Positions 9,752 through 18,869 are shown, numbered from the stretch's first letter. The stretch: 20,915 nucleotides of DNA from Entrophospora sp. SA101 (GCA_958430865.1 CAUDNR010000247.1:71664-92578), one strand, 5' to 3'. Notes: generated by a model from the sequence alone, not told the origin. Numbers and translations are program-made.

Positions 9752-9757
9752 TTTATT
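9752..9757 (-). terminator. Candidate polyadenylation signal of the ING gene
   Basis: The plus-strand TTTATT here is AATAAA on the minus strand, about 94 nt beyond the TGA of the ING gene and within an A/T-rich tail. Confidence 0.4.
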
Positions 9758-9850
9758 ATTATGTCTACTCTTAATTAAAATTAATATCTTCTATTCTTCA
9801 TTGTGTCATAATGTAGGAAAGTTTTCCTTTCTTCTTCTATTATAATATCA

Positions 9851-11370
9851 TCATCTTTTATGACGAATCTTGAGTTTTTCTGTACAATCTGGACAGTACC
9901 ATTTACCTTTTGGTGGAGCTTTAAGAGACACGCAAGGATAATGAAACCATTCTATTTCGCATTCATTATTATCGCAAGCGACCATCTCACCCCAACTAAC
10001 TTGTTGACAATAACAATAAATAGGTTCATTTGGGTCTATCGGCATATCTGCTGCGGCTTGTGAATCATCACTTGTATTACATACACATAATAATAATAAT
10101 ATTAGTTTTTTAATCGTTTACGATTGATTATTTGTGCTTTAGTCGGAAAATGATCAGCTAATCTGACTGAAAATAACTTACGTTTTCTCAGACGCTTTAG
10201 ATTTACTAGATTTACTAGAATCTTTCTTTCTTGATGATTTATTAGGTTTTTCGCGTTCTTTTTCTCCTGTATTTCGTGAAACTGCTGCTGGTGGTGATGT
10301 ACCAGTTTCTTTATTATTGTTGTTGTTGTTGCTGTTATTACTATTAACTTTACGTTCTATAAATGTGTTTAAATAGTAATCAGTAATAATTCTTGAATTG
10401 TTTTTTGTTTAGAAAGTATAATATACTACTTACTTTTACCAGTTGATTGTTCACTTCCTGTTTTTTTTTTTTTAGTATATTTAAAAAAAAAATCAAAGAA
10501 CCATTATTAATATGATGGATAAACAAATAAATCAATCAATCAATTTTCAAAACTTAAATTTACCATTTTGAGATTTTTTATCATTCCTATGACTTTTTTC
10601 AGCTTTTTCAGTTTTTTCACCCTTTTCTTTATGTTTTCTTGTCGTTGATGGTGACGATGATTCTTCACGAGTATGATGATGTATATTGTTGTTGGTTGTC
10701 GTATTTGAATTGTTGTTATTGATTCTACCTGGGCCTGTCATTTGTTCATCTTCAAACTTGTGAAGATCGTCGTCAAGACGTCTAATATGGCGATCAACCT
10801 ATACATACAAAATACCAAAGAAGTTGATTTTTTGATATTTAATATATAATGATAGTAAGTAAAGCGCACAAGTAGTGGTGTGAGAAAACGTACTGTATTG
10901 TAAGTTGAATTTGCAAGTGAAACTTTTTCTGCTCCGTGTTTATTATTATCATTTAAAGTTTTTCCAAGTTTTTTAAGTTCTTCTGCTCTTTCTTCTTTGC
11001 TTAAATCATTTAAATGTTCCAATAAATGGAAAGCTCTTTTTGAAACGTTGTCCATTGATTCTTTAAGAAAAAAAATTTTTATTATAATTAGCATTTAGAA
11101 AAAAGTGGCCGAGAAAAGTTAAAGAGGTGAATGAAACGAGTATATTATTTACCAGTTGAAGAAGCATCCAATTGACGCATTAATGTAAAATTACGTTGTA
11201 ACTCTGAAGGAAGAGATTCTAGTGCTATATATATAAAAAGTGGGTTTTAGTCCAAAAAGACCAAACTTGGAGAACTTTTAAAAAACAAAAAACATACTGT
11301 CTAAATAGTCATCGAGATATATTAAACTGTTTTCGAGACGGCTTGGTAACGTTGGACCTTGAGAAGGCAT
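9851..11370 (-). CDS. YNG2: ING-family PHD-finger chromatin protein (ING4/5/Yng2-like)
   Basis: Seven minus-strand exons (11298-11370, 11153-11224, 10894-11060, 10564-10798, 10434-10457, 10182-10356, 9851-10070) join in frame to 321 aa. The N-terminal ING domain contains [20 protein letters not shown] and, later, [21 protein letters not shown] low-complexity Asn/Ser/Lys-rich linker follows. From about residue 266 comes a C4HC3 PHD finger: CYC, CDNNEC, WFHYPC, WYCPDC, then a basic tail KIRHKR. The Tyr before CYC, the Met of GEMVACD and the Trp of EWFH match the aromatic cage that ING fingers use to hold H3K4me3. ING4/5 and yeast Yng2 sit in histone acetyltransferase complexes (HBO1, NuA4); other ING proteins serve deacetylases. 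The finger reads closest to Yng2/ING4/5, but the complex is inferred. The 24-nt exon 5 is very short and has two possible in-frame donors. It is divergent from the TBL1/Sif2 gene, 119 bp away. Confidence 0.9.
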
Positions 11371-11489
11371 TTATTTTGTGTTGTGGAAAAGAATATATTT
11401 TTTTATAAGATTTACAATTTATATTTTTTAAAAGAATTTTTCGTGGTGTCACCGCATATTTTTTTGTGATATTTTTCCAAATAAAAATT
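11371..11489. promoter_or_regulatory. 119-bp bidirectional promoter region (ING / TBL1-Sif2)
   Basis: This is all the DNA between the two start codons, so both 5' leaders and core promoters must lie here or overlap coding sequence. It is AT-rich with T-runs and contains a GGTGTCACC palindrome (within GTGGTGTCACCGC, about 11443-11455), the only GC-rich word. No TATA box can be assigned with confidence. Confidence 0.55.
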
Positions 11490-12984
11490 ATGAGCTTAAA
11501 GCCTACAAGTGAACAAATCAATTATCTTATACTTCGTTATTTTCGTGAATCAGGTAATAATCATCATCGTCATCATCATCAGTTCTATTTTGATAGATAA
11601 CTAACCATGTTTATTTTGTAATAAAACTGTTTGGGCGTAAATGATATTAAATTAATCAAAATTAATTATAGGACTTGAGCTTTCAACTTCTGCTTTTCAA
11701 GCTGAAAGTCATCCAGAAAGAGCGGGAATCAAATATGAAGATGTCGAACCTGGAGCATTAGTTAACATTGTACATCGAGGTTTACAATATTGTGATTTAC
11801 AAGTACACTCAAAAAATGTATATATTATTACTTGACTTTTTTATTGTCAAGAATTTTTGATTTTTTATAATAAAAATTTATTAAATTATAAAGGAAAATT
11901 TGTATAAATAAATATTAGGACGGTGCATCAGCAGAATGTATTGCACCTTTACAATTAATCGGATCGCATCAATGTATAATACCGTCCAAATCTGATAATA
12001 ATAACAATAATATCAGAGATGATAATAGAACAACCACAACTGTTACAAATACATCAACAACAGCAAACTCTTCATCAACGTCAATGCCAAATCCAATTAA
12101 ATCAAGCTCAACAACTGCAATAGCTGCTGTTAGATCAATAACTCCAATTAATAATGTTGAAGCAGTAAAAGTAACAGATGATGATGATGGCGAACCTTTA
12201 AGCGAGATTGGTGATAATCAGTCATCCGAGGAAGAAGGAGAGCTTATAAGTGGTGGTGAGGAACATGAAGATAGTGAAGAAAATGAAATCGAATCAGATA
12301 CATCAGAGGAAATATTAGTACATAATAAATCAAATAATAAACCAAATAATAAACCAAATAATAATAATGATGATAATGATGATAATATTAATAATAGTAT
12401 TAACAATAATATTATTAGTAGTAATGTTATTGAAATGGAAATTGATGTATCAAAAGATTATTCAACTTCGCCGAATCGATCGCAAGAAGTCAGTAATGAA
12501 AAACCTGGTATTTGATATTTTTTTTAATTTTTTCTTTTTTAAAAAAAATTAAGATAATAATAACAATTTAAAAATAAAAAAAAATTTTTTTTTTTCAGAA
12601 CATAAAAGATTGAAACAAAAATCATCTAAAAAAATACAAAAAATACCTATAAAAGATTCAATATTATTGGAAGGCCATAAAGGGCCAGTTTCACTATGTA
12701 CATGGAATCCAGTAGACGAAAATATTTTGGCATCAGGGTGATTATACAAATACTTTATTAATCTTTTAGTTAATAATAAATCATTAAAAATTATTTTCTT
12801 ATAAATATATATATATATAGAGGTTTAGATGGAAAATTAGAAATATGGAGTATATCTGATAGTCAAGAAACACTTTCTAAGCCAGTAGCTATAGAAAACA
12901 ATTTCTTTGATAATCCTACAGAACATTATATTTGTGCACTGAACTGGAATGTGAGTTTGAATGGGTGAATATTATTATTGAATC

Positions 12985-13029
<45 letters not shown>

Positions 13030-14486
13030 TTTATTTCAAAAATAATTATTATCTTAGTAATAATTTGTAGTAATAACTTGCAGTAATAGTAATTCCATTA
13101 ATAATAATAATACTAATAAAAACTATTATCATTACTATGTATTAGCCTAATGGAAAACTTATTTCAACTTCATACTTTAATGGTTTATCAAGTACATTTA
13201 CAATTCATGGTAAAAGAAATTTTTTTTTGTTTCCTTTACCATTTTAATAATAATCAATGACATTAATTAATCTTGTTAATATTAAAAATCCTTAGGTTTA
13301 TTAAGAACAAACCTTGAATTTTATTCTTTATGTTTTATAATATTGAAATGGAATCCCAAAGGAAATTATATACTTACTGGGTGTGAAGATGGAAATATTA
13401 TCTTATGGGATCCACTTGGAAATGCAGTAAGGTTATATGAAATGCATAATGGTAAAATAAAAATTTGGTAATTTTTATACATTATATAGATATTTATTTA
13501 TACATGACATTTTGATAAATAATTAATATTAAATTTTTTTTTAATTAATTTCTTTTTAAAAAGATCGAGTGACATCTATTGATTGGAAATCTGATGGAAT
13601 TTTTGCTACTTCGTCAAAAGACGCGAAAATATTTATTTGTGATGTCAACCAATCTAAGCCACTTAAGAACTATGTTGGTTATCATGAAGATAAAGTTAAT
13701 GAAATTTCATGGAATCCCACTAAAAAGTATTTAGCATCTTGCTCTGATGATTGTACAGTTAAGGTAAGTAACTACTGAACAATAGTAATGAATATTGGTG
13801 TTTATTAATGAACCAATAAAAACTAATATTTATCCAATGACAACCGACATATATTAATTAAGTTATGGGTTGAAAATAAAAAAGAGCCAATTCAAACCAT
13901 TGAACATGATGCAAAAGTTGAAAGTATTAGTTGGTGTCCAATACAACAACAATCAGATGAAATGAATCATATTCTTGCAACATATTCCGCTGATCATAAA
14001 ATAAAGATTTGGAATGCTATGAAGAATGAGTGTTTACATATATTTAGAACTAATAATGGACTTATAAGTTCATTTGATTTTCATCCTAATGGACAAATTA
14101 TTTCCGCTGGATCAAATGATAATAAATTATTTATTTATAATGTTGAAGTATGGTTTCATTACTCTTATTAATTATAATATGATAATGATAAATAGATTGA
14201 TTATATATTTATTAATGATATTATCTATTATTTTATTGGTAATAATAAAAGTCTGGAGAGATTGTGAAGGCTTTTGGAGTTGATGAAAAAATTCTTTGTA
14301 TTAAATGGAATATTACCGGAAGTCTGTTGTCTTTATCATTAAATAATGGAAATGTAAGTTTTCTAAAATTAATCAATCTAATGTATATAATATATATATA
14401 GAAATAAATATTATTAATTAATTTAATTTTGAAAATGTAATTTTTTTTAGATCATAATATTAAAAACCAAAGCTCTAATGGAATAA
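11490..14486 (+). CDS. TBL1: LisH and WD40-repeat corepressor subunit, TBL1/Sif2 family
   Basis: Eleven exons (11490-11553, 11672-11817, 11919-12507, 12599-12737, 12821-12950, 13146-13209, 13296-13451, 13564-13763, 13863-14147, 14252-14353, 14451-14486) join in frame to 636 aa. Residues about 5-37 form a LisH dimerisation motif (EQINYLILRYFRESG). ALVNIVHRGLQY aligns with the TBL1 stretch after LisH. Residues about 100-280 are a Ser/Thr/Asn-rich and acidic linker (EEEGELISGGEEHEDSEENE). From about 286 to the end lie roughly eight WD repeats (SILLEGHKGPVSLCTWNP, ILASGGLDGKLEIW, YLASCSDDCTVKLW, ILATYSADHKIKIW). Animal TBL1/TBL1XR1 scaffold NCoR/SMRT-HDAC3; yeast Sif2 is in Set3C. The protein is about 120 aa longer than human TBL1XR1 because of the linker. 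Intron 5 holds (AAT)n. A nuclear role is inferred from the family. Confidence 0.92.
12987..13030. repeat. (AAT)n microsatellite in TBL1/Sif2 intron 5
   Basis: About fourteen uninterrupted AAT triplets inside the longest intron (195 nt) of the gene. It is likely length-polymorphic. Confidence 0.9.
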
Positions 14487-14511
14487 ATTGAATTAGCTAT
14501 TGTATAAACGA

Positions 14512-14549
<38 letters not shown>
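14512..14549. repeat. (AAT)n microsatellite in the TBL1/Sif2 3' region
   Basis: About twelve AAT triplets start 26 nt past the stop codon, probably in the 3' untranslated region. Confidence 0.85.
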
Positions 14550-14552
<3 letters not shown>

Positions 14553-14651
14553 CGATGACAATTATATTAATAACAATAGTGATAATATAATGTACTCATA
14601 TATATATATTTAAATAATGGCGATTTTTTATATTTTAGATGTGACTAATTA

Positions 14652-14840
14652 CTAACGAAAATAAAAATCTGAAAATTTGTCCTGGTCTCTAAAATTATTA
14701 GTTTTGGCATGATCGACATTTGCAAACCATGTGCGACACAGAGCATATGTTTGATTCCCTGATTTCGTAACCTTTTTAAGAAGGAAAGTAACGCAACTTT
14801 TAATAATAATATTCTCATACCTTTCTAAATAGTTTCAAAA
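14652..14840 (-). pseudogene. Coding-like remnant of unknown family, tail to tail with TBL1/Sif2
   Basis: One minus-strand frame stays open for about 60 codons and lacks a Met start. It reads NYLERYENIIIKSCVTFLLK at its beginning and TYALCRTWFANVDHAKTNNF near its end, then FSDFYFR and a TAG at 14652. The residue mix, with Cys and Trp and balanced charge, is protein-like in a region where chance frames are Ile/Asn/Lys/Tyr runs. A stop lies just upstream of it. I do not recognise the family. It is probably the last exon of a dead or partly degraded gene. Confidence 0.35.
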
Positions 14841-14859
14841 AGGGAACCTTTTGATGGTA

Positions 14860-16229
14860 TAAGGAAAAGGCTTATATCAGGTCCATTTGCTAACATTTAT
14901 TTGTTTATTTATTGAAGCATAACGTTATAACAACAGAAACGAAATGAATTCTTTGAGAGATATACGTTCAGCAGATCATACTAAAAAATCCTTCTCTAAC
15001 CTTTTGAACGATAGAGTAAAAAAAGGAGAAAGAGACAGAGAGGAGAAATAGAAAGAGAAAAGAGAGCAAGCGAAGGTAAGTGTGAGCGTGAACGGTTCAT
15101 TATAGGGATGATAATAATCCAACGATCTATTTTGTTTCCCCGATATACAATGAATGATATAGTCATTATTCAATTGTTATTTTTTTGAAAATAAAAATCT
15201 TTACTGTATAAATAATCGATATTATCATCATTCTCATAATAATAATAATAATCATTTATATCAGAAGATTTTAGATTGTCACATGAGAAAATTTTGCGAA
15301 ATATTATTATTTAGAACAATTATTAAAAGTTCCATATTAAAAATTTTTTGGTTGATAAAATACAGAAGCATGAAATTTATACGCATAATCTTTAGGTTTT
15401 AAAAAAACTGATAATTATTATGCCCATTGAAAACATGTGGCGGATCATGTGGAAAACTTCATCGGAGGGGTAAAAAATTTAGTGTTTTAAAAAACAGATG
15501 TGAATTGGCTTTATAAAAAATTAGCTTTATTTAACAGAGTAATTGATAAACTAATGAATCTAAAATTTTAAAAACGAGATCAAAAATAAATGGAGCACAA
15601 AAAATTATGTAAGCCAGAATAAGAAAGTTTAAAAGTTATTTTACTTTGTCATACATACAACATTATTTTTTTAAAGGGATTGATTAAATTCCGCTATTAA
15701 ATTAATGGGTTGCGTACAGATGACCTCGACCGTGAACTCACTCATTCATGGCATTAGACAAACCGTCAATTAATGCCATTGTTTACCTTTTATTTCTCCA
15801 CTTAAATATCCACACCTCCTACCTATATTAATATATTTTTGGAGTTGTTTTTTCCGTTAAAAATTTGAAAGGTATAAAAAAGAGGTAGGTATAATCAATA
15901 TTTTTACTTCTTCAAACGTTCTTTTTATTAAAATAAAAAAATCAAAGAATGCATGCAAAATACTTGGGCAATTAGTCAAGTTCGATCTTCTTTACTTACT
16001 ATCAAAAAAAAATACATACGTTTGTTCATAAATCTCCTTTTTGTTTCTTTGCGATTTTTTTTACTTACTGTCGAAATACATTTACAAATTACTAAAAAAA
16101 AATTATTAAAAAATACTTGAAGTAATTTCTTCGTATTTCTTTCTCCTCTTTCTTTTCTTTGCACTATTAAATACATTTCATTTTTATCTGACGGGTGCGT
16201 TACAAAAACAACAAAATAAAGAATAAAGA
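14860..16229. other. Intergenic DNA with a purine tract and a CT-rich leader
   Basis: No convincing gene. There is a 60-nt almost pure A/G tract at about 15014-15076, whose complement is a CT-box-like run on the minus strand. A 9-bp-stem hairpin (ATGGCATTA / TAATGCCAT) lies at about 15749-15780, and a TATAAAAAA at about 15874. A short frame near 15430 reads PIENMWRIM, reminiscent of Tc1/mariner transposases but isolated. CT-rich sequence at 16136-16160 precedes the small ORF at 16230. Confidence 0.4.
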
Positions 16230-16511
16230 ATGAACCATCTTGGCTATAATAATCACTTCGGTCATAATCTGAATATTAATTTTCTCCGTCATAATCAATT
16301 TAATAATGACCACAACTACTTAACAAGAGATCAAATTTTGATTGCAGCAATTCAGCTTATAACAACTGCTATGGGAACGGCTGCAACAGCCACCACAGAG
16401 ACAGCAATTATAATAATAATTGTCAATCTACTAATTGTTTCCTTGTTAGTTATAATAAAAATAAGATTTGATAATAATAACGACAATAATAATGATAATA
16501 TAATTCCTTGA
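16230..16511 (+). CDS. Small hypothetical protein with one membrane segment
   Basis: The 93-codon ORF starts MNHLGYNNHFGHNLNINFL, is rich in Asn and His, then has an Ala/Thr stretch and a hydrophobic run (about residues 59-77, IIIIIVNLLIVSLLVIIK). It ends in an Asn/Asp tail. A CT-rich tract about 75-95 nt upstream and an A-rich leader in front of the ATG resemble fungal promoters. Against it: the hydrophobic run comes from AAT/ATA triplets. A second frame over 16345-16470 reads a Cys/Asn-rich peptide (NSAYNNCYGNGCNSHHRDSN) that matches the style of the N-terminal part better, suggesting a frameshift or missed intron near 16345. No family is recognised. Confidence 0.3.
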   Translation: MNHLGYNNHFGHNLNINFLRHNQFNNDHNYLTRDQILIAAIQLITTAMGTAATATTETAIIIIIVNLLIVSLLVIIKIRFDNNNDNNNDNIIP

Positions 16512-16985
16512 TTTAATTAATTAATCTGTTGTTTTTCTTTTTTTCTTTTAATAATTATTATATCTAAATTTTTTTTGTATTATGAAATTATTTTTTCAAA
16601 AATAAACACCTTCCAAAGCCGGTAAAGGCGAGTGATCTTTCTCGCAGATTGGCTCCTTTTTTCGGCAAAAAAAATTGTGTCGTGCATGCAATGCTTCGAA
16701 TGAGCCAGTAAAATTCTATTGTTTCAAACCCAATGGTAAATTTCAAAAAAAAAATTTTTTTCGATCTACGTGATTCTTTTATTAATTTTTAGTGACCGGC
16801 CGTATTTATTATTATAATATTTAATTGAAAAGTATATTTTTGGTATTTTATTAATATATAATGAAATTAATCCGAAAAAAAATCATGTTTTTTATTGCAA
16901 GTTTTTACATAATTAGTTAAATCAATAAAATGAAAAACAGGGATATGTATTAAAATTATAACCCATAGTTATAAAAAAATCGCGT
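16512..16985. other. Intergenic DNA, nothing identified
   Basis: AT-rich sequence with one GC-richer patch (about 16610-16700, GCCGGTAAAGGCGAGTGATC) that is neither a tRNA nor a recognisable coding frame, and an A(10)T(8) block near 16745. Confidence 0.4.
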
Positions 16986-16989
16986 GTAA

Positions 16990-17220
16990 CACGACAGTTG
17001 AGTGTAAGGTTGTGGGCGAAACCTCCTTAGTAATTGCTGAAACCACAGTAAAACTATATTAAATCTTATCAAAAATACTGTTGAAATTATGCCGAAAGGG
17101 CGAAACCTCAAAATGCGAAACTCTGCCAAAACTCTAATGTGTAACCTGCCGAAACCCTGCTGATTGATTTCTGGATGAGTTTTGGCAAGCAACCTTAGTT
17201 GAGTGCGGGGTTTGTGTTAT
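16990..17220. repeat. Iterated GCGAAACC-type repeat between two similar ends
   Basis: GGGCGAAACCTC occurs at about 17017 and 17098. Related words (GCGAAACTCTGC, GCCGAAACCCTGC, GCTGAAACCACAG) occur between them. The block is flanked by direct copies of AGTTGAGTG followed by GGTT (about 16997 and 17199). Its minus-strand frame is an Arg/Phe-rich artefact of the repeat. It is relatively GC-rich for the region and looks like a dispersed repetitive element. Class unknown. Confidence 0.4.
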
Positions 17221-17306
17221 ATAAGAAATGCGCGGATTTTGTGATCACTAAAAAAATTTTTTTATTAATATACAGTATATAAAAATAAAAACAATAAATA
17301 TTTTTT

Positions 17307-17513
17307 TTAACAAGTGTTTCTTTCACTTTTATTTGTCCAATGTTCATATGCTATTTTAAAATCAAAATTATGAATATCAGGTCCATTTAATAAAATCATT
17401 AAATGATTATTCAATGTATTAATATTCATTTTGTTTCTCAATTTGTTTTTTATCAACTTCATTTCTAAAAATATTCTTTCTACATGTGCATTAGAAGTAA
17501 AGATGTTAGCCAA
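17307..17513 (-). pseudogene. hAT transposase C-terminal dimerisation fragment
   Basis: The minus-strand frame reads SNAHVERIFLEMKLIKNKLR, then NTLNNHLMILLNGPDIHNFD and FKIAYEHWTNKS, and ends with TAA. The pattern SNA-x-VER-x-F, M-x-x-IK-x-KLRN and LNGPDI-x-x-FDF-x-x-A-x-x-HW is the C-terminal dimerisation region of hAT transposases of the ZNF862/KRAB-linked type. Only about 68 residues remain. Upstream the frame is lost at once, with a nearby duplicated ACTTCTAAT, so the catalytic part is missing. It is about 300 bp from the pogo-like element but not part of it. Confidence 0.7.
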
Positions 17514-17878
17514 AATTAATTAGAAGTATAAGGAGTGTTATTTTTAATAATAATTGTTGAATTTGGGTAATTGAAAGAAGATATTGCTTAGTATTTCTTA
17601 GTGTAAGAAATGGTTTAATAGTAAAAGATAGTTTTGAGAGTAAAGCATAAATATACATTCATGAAAATTGTTATTACGATTTAGTATAAATAAATCAGAA
17701 GAAATTGGATTAACATTGTTGGCATATAAATAAAATCTAGAGATTTGTGTGAGACATGGATTTTGATCTCACAGTATTCAAAAAAAAAATTTTTTTATTA
17801 TTAAAAAATCAATAATAAATAAAAGTACACAGTGAATCTCAATTTAACGGATAGTTTGGGCTATATTTGGCAATTTCT

Positions 17879-18377
17879 TCATCTACTTGTATGATATGCA
17901 TCTGGATGTGATTTATGTATTTGTTGCGAATCACTACCACCATCATTATTAAAATCAATTTCAAGCTTCTTGAATAATCTTCTTATTAAACTATTATTGC
18001 TTTTCAAACTCTTATTTTAGCAAAATATAAAAGCTCTTCACTAGTTGGTCTTTTTGATGAATCCACATCCAAACACCTCTGCATCATTTGTGCATAATCA
18101 TTGGGCATTCCAGGTAATATTGGTGATCGTAAACCTTCACATATATCAAAAATTAAATTATGATTGTGAGCTCTATCATTAAATGGCAGATTACCTACAA
18201 ATATTTCCCACATTAACATCCAACACTATAAATATCAGATTATTTTTGCCTTTAAGTAGCTCAGGTGCAACTATGATATAATTCCATAGATTTTATTTGA
18301 TGATTTTTAATCAATTGGCCTACATAATCCCAAATATGCAATATAACAATTACCTCCCTGCAATAATATGGGGTATG
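17879..18377 (-). pseudogene. Protein kinase C-lobe fragment inside the pogo-like element
   Basis: Read on the minus strand in order: ILLQGGNCYIAYLGLCRPID (catalytic-loop end and the DFG position, where the expected Asp is Tyr), a TAA stop, SSNKIYGII, a frameshift, VAPELLKGK (APE motif), DIYSVG, a one-base loss, and LMWEIFVGNLPFNDRAHNHN. Then comes CLDVDSSKRPTSEELLYFAK (final C-lobe helices), another shift, and a tail ending HKSHPDAYHTSR before TGA. An AG splice acceptor (TTTTATTGCAG) sits at the upstream edge. The APE, DIYS-x-G and RPT motifs identify a Ser/Thr or TKL-type kinase. The HPxAxYTSR tail is, as I recall it, typical of the expanded kinase families of glomeromycete fungi. The N-lobe is absent. 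At least one stop and three frameshifts make it non-functional. Confidence 0.8.
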
Positions 18378-18724
18378 CTGCAATAAAACCAGACAAAGTG
18401 AACATTAGTACTACCAAAAGTTTCAGGGATTGTAAATGTGATCAAATTGGTTTGATGATTTCAAAGATCAAAATTATTTCAATTTTGATGAAAGCAATAC
18501 AATTTGGTATAATAACAGCAATAACAATATGATTTATCTTATATTATATTTCTATTTTTTTTTTTAAAAAAAAAAGAATAAATGATATAATTTTCTTATT
18601 GATAGTTACCAGCAATAAGTAATCATTATTGTTTTCAATTAAAAATTTTAGTTATACTCCCACCATGAGATAGATGGTGCCACAGAAGTTGGTTTGGAAT
18701 CATTTGAATCATTTGTAAATTAGG

Positions 18725-18867
18725 GAAAATTTTCCAAAAATCCATTAAACTGAGATATCCGCTATATTGAGAAGGTTTTTATTAAGGTTTATTATGAAAC
18801 CGTTCTTTGAACTTTATCTGTAAAACTGAGATTTTTAATTAGTATCACTAAATTGAGATTCACTGTG
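18725..18867. repeat. Subterminal repeats of the pogo-like element (right end)
   Basis: Read inward on the minus strand, variants of TCTCAATTTAACGGAT recur: AATCTCAATTTAGTGATAC, AATCTCAGTTTTACAGATA, TTCTCAATATAGCGGATATC and TCTCAGTTTAATGGATTTT. Such iterated termini probably served as transposase binding sites. Only one clear copy remains at the left end. Confidence 0.5.
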
Positions 18868-18869
18868 TA

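Larger units (their letters stand above)
17828..18867. mobile_element. Non-autonomous pogo-like DNA transposon carrying a kinase fragment (1040 bp)
   Basis: CACAGTGAATCTCAATTTA at 17828-17846 is the exact reverse complement of TAAATTGAGATTCACTGTG at 18849-18867. Both ends are flanked by TA (17826-17827 and 18868-18869), the target duplication of Tc1/mariner/pogo elements. The end sequence CAGTGAATCTCAATTTAACGGA is the style of pogo/Tigger termini. Degenerate copies of the terminal motif recur just inside the right end. The interior has no transposase; instead 17879-18377 is the C-terminal half of a protein kinase gene on the minus strand. The element is best read as a Pack-type transposon that picked up host DNA. 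The capture mechanism is inference. Confidence 0.75.

Noticed and set aside
10895..11094. Possible alternative N-terminus of the ING gene starting at a Met near 11094
   Set aside because: The residues before [10 protein letters not shown] are intron 2. Two upstream exons restore the typical ING N-terminus with [10 protein letters not shown].
12218..12406. Leu/Ser-rich minus-strand frame within the TBL1/Sif2 gene
   Set aside because: Antisense of the acidic and Asn-rich linker; composition explains it.
14976..15173. 65-codon minus-strand ORF with a Ser/Leu/Phe run
   Set aside because: The run is the complement of a purine tract. It is more likely a CT-rich promoter-like stretch than protein.
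15749..15780. ATGGCATTA / TAATGCCAT hairpin as a terminator or small RNA
   Set aside because: An isolated 9-bp stem in AT-rich eukaryotic DNA with no associated gene is not sufficient evidence.
16956..17192. Arg/Phe-rich minus-strand ORF
   Set aside because: It is produced by the iterated GCGAAACC repeat rather than by a gene.
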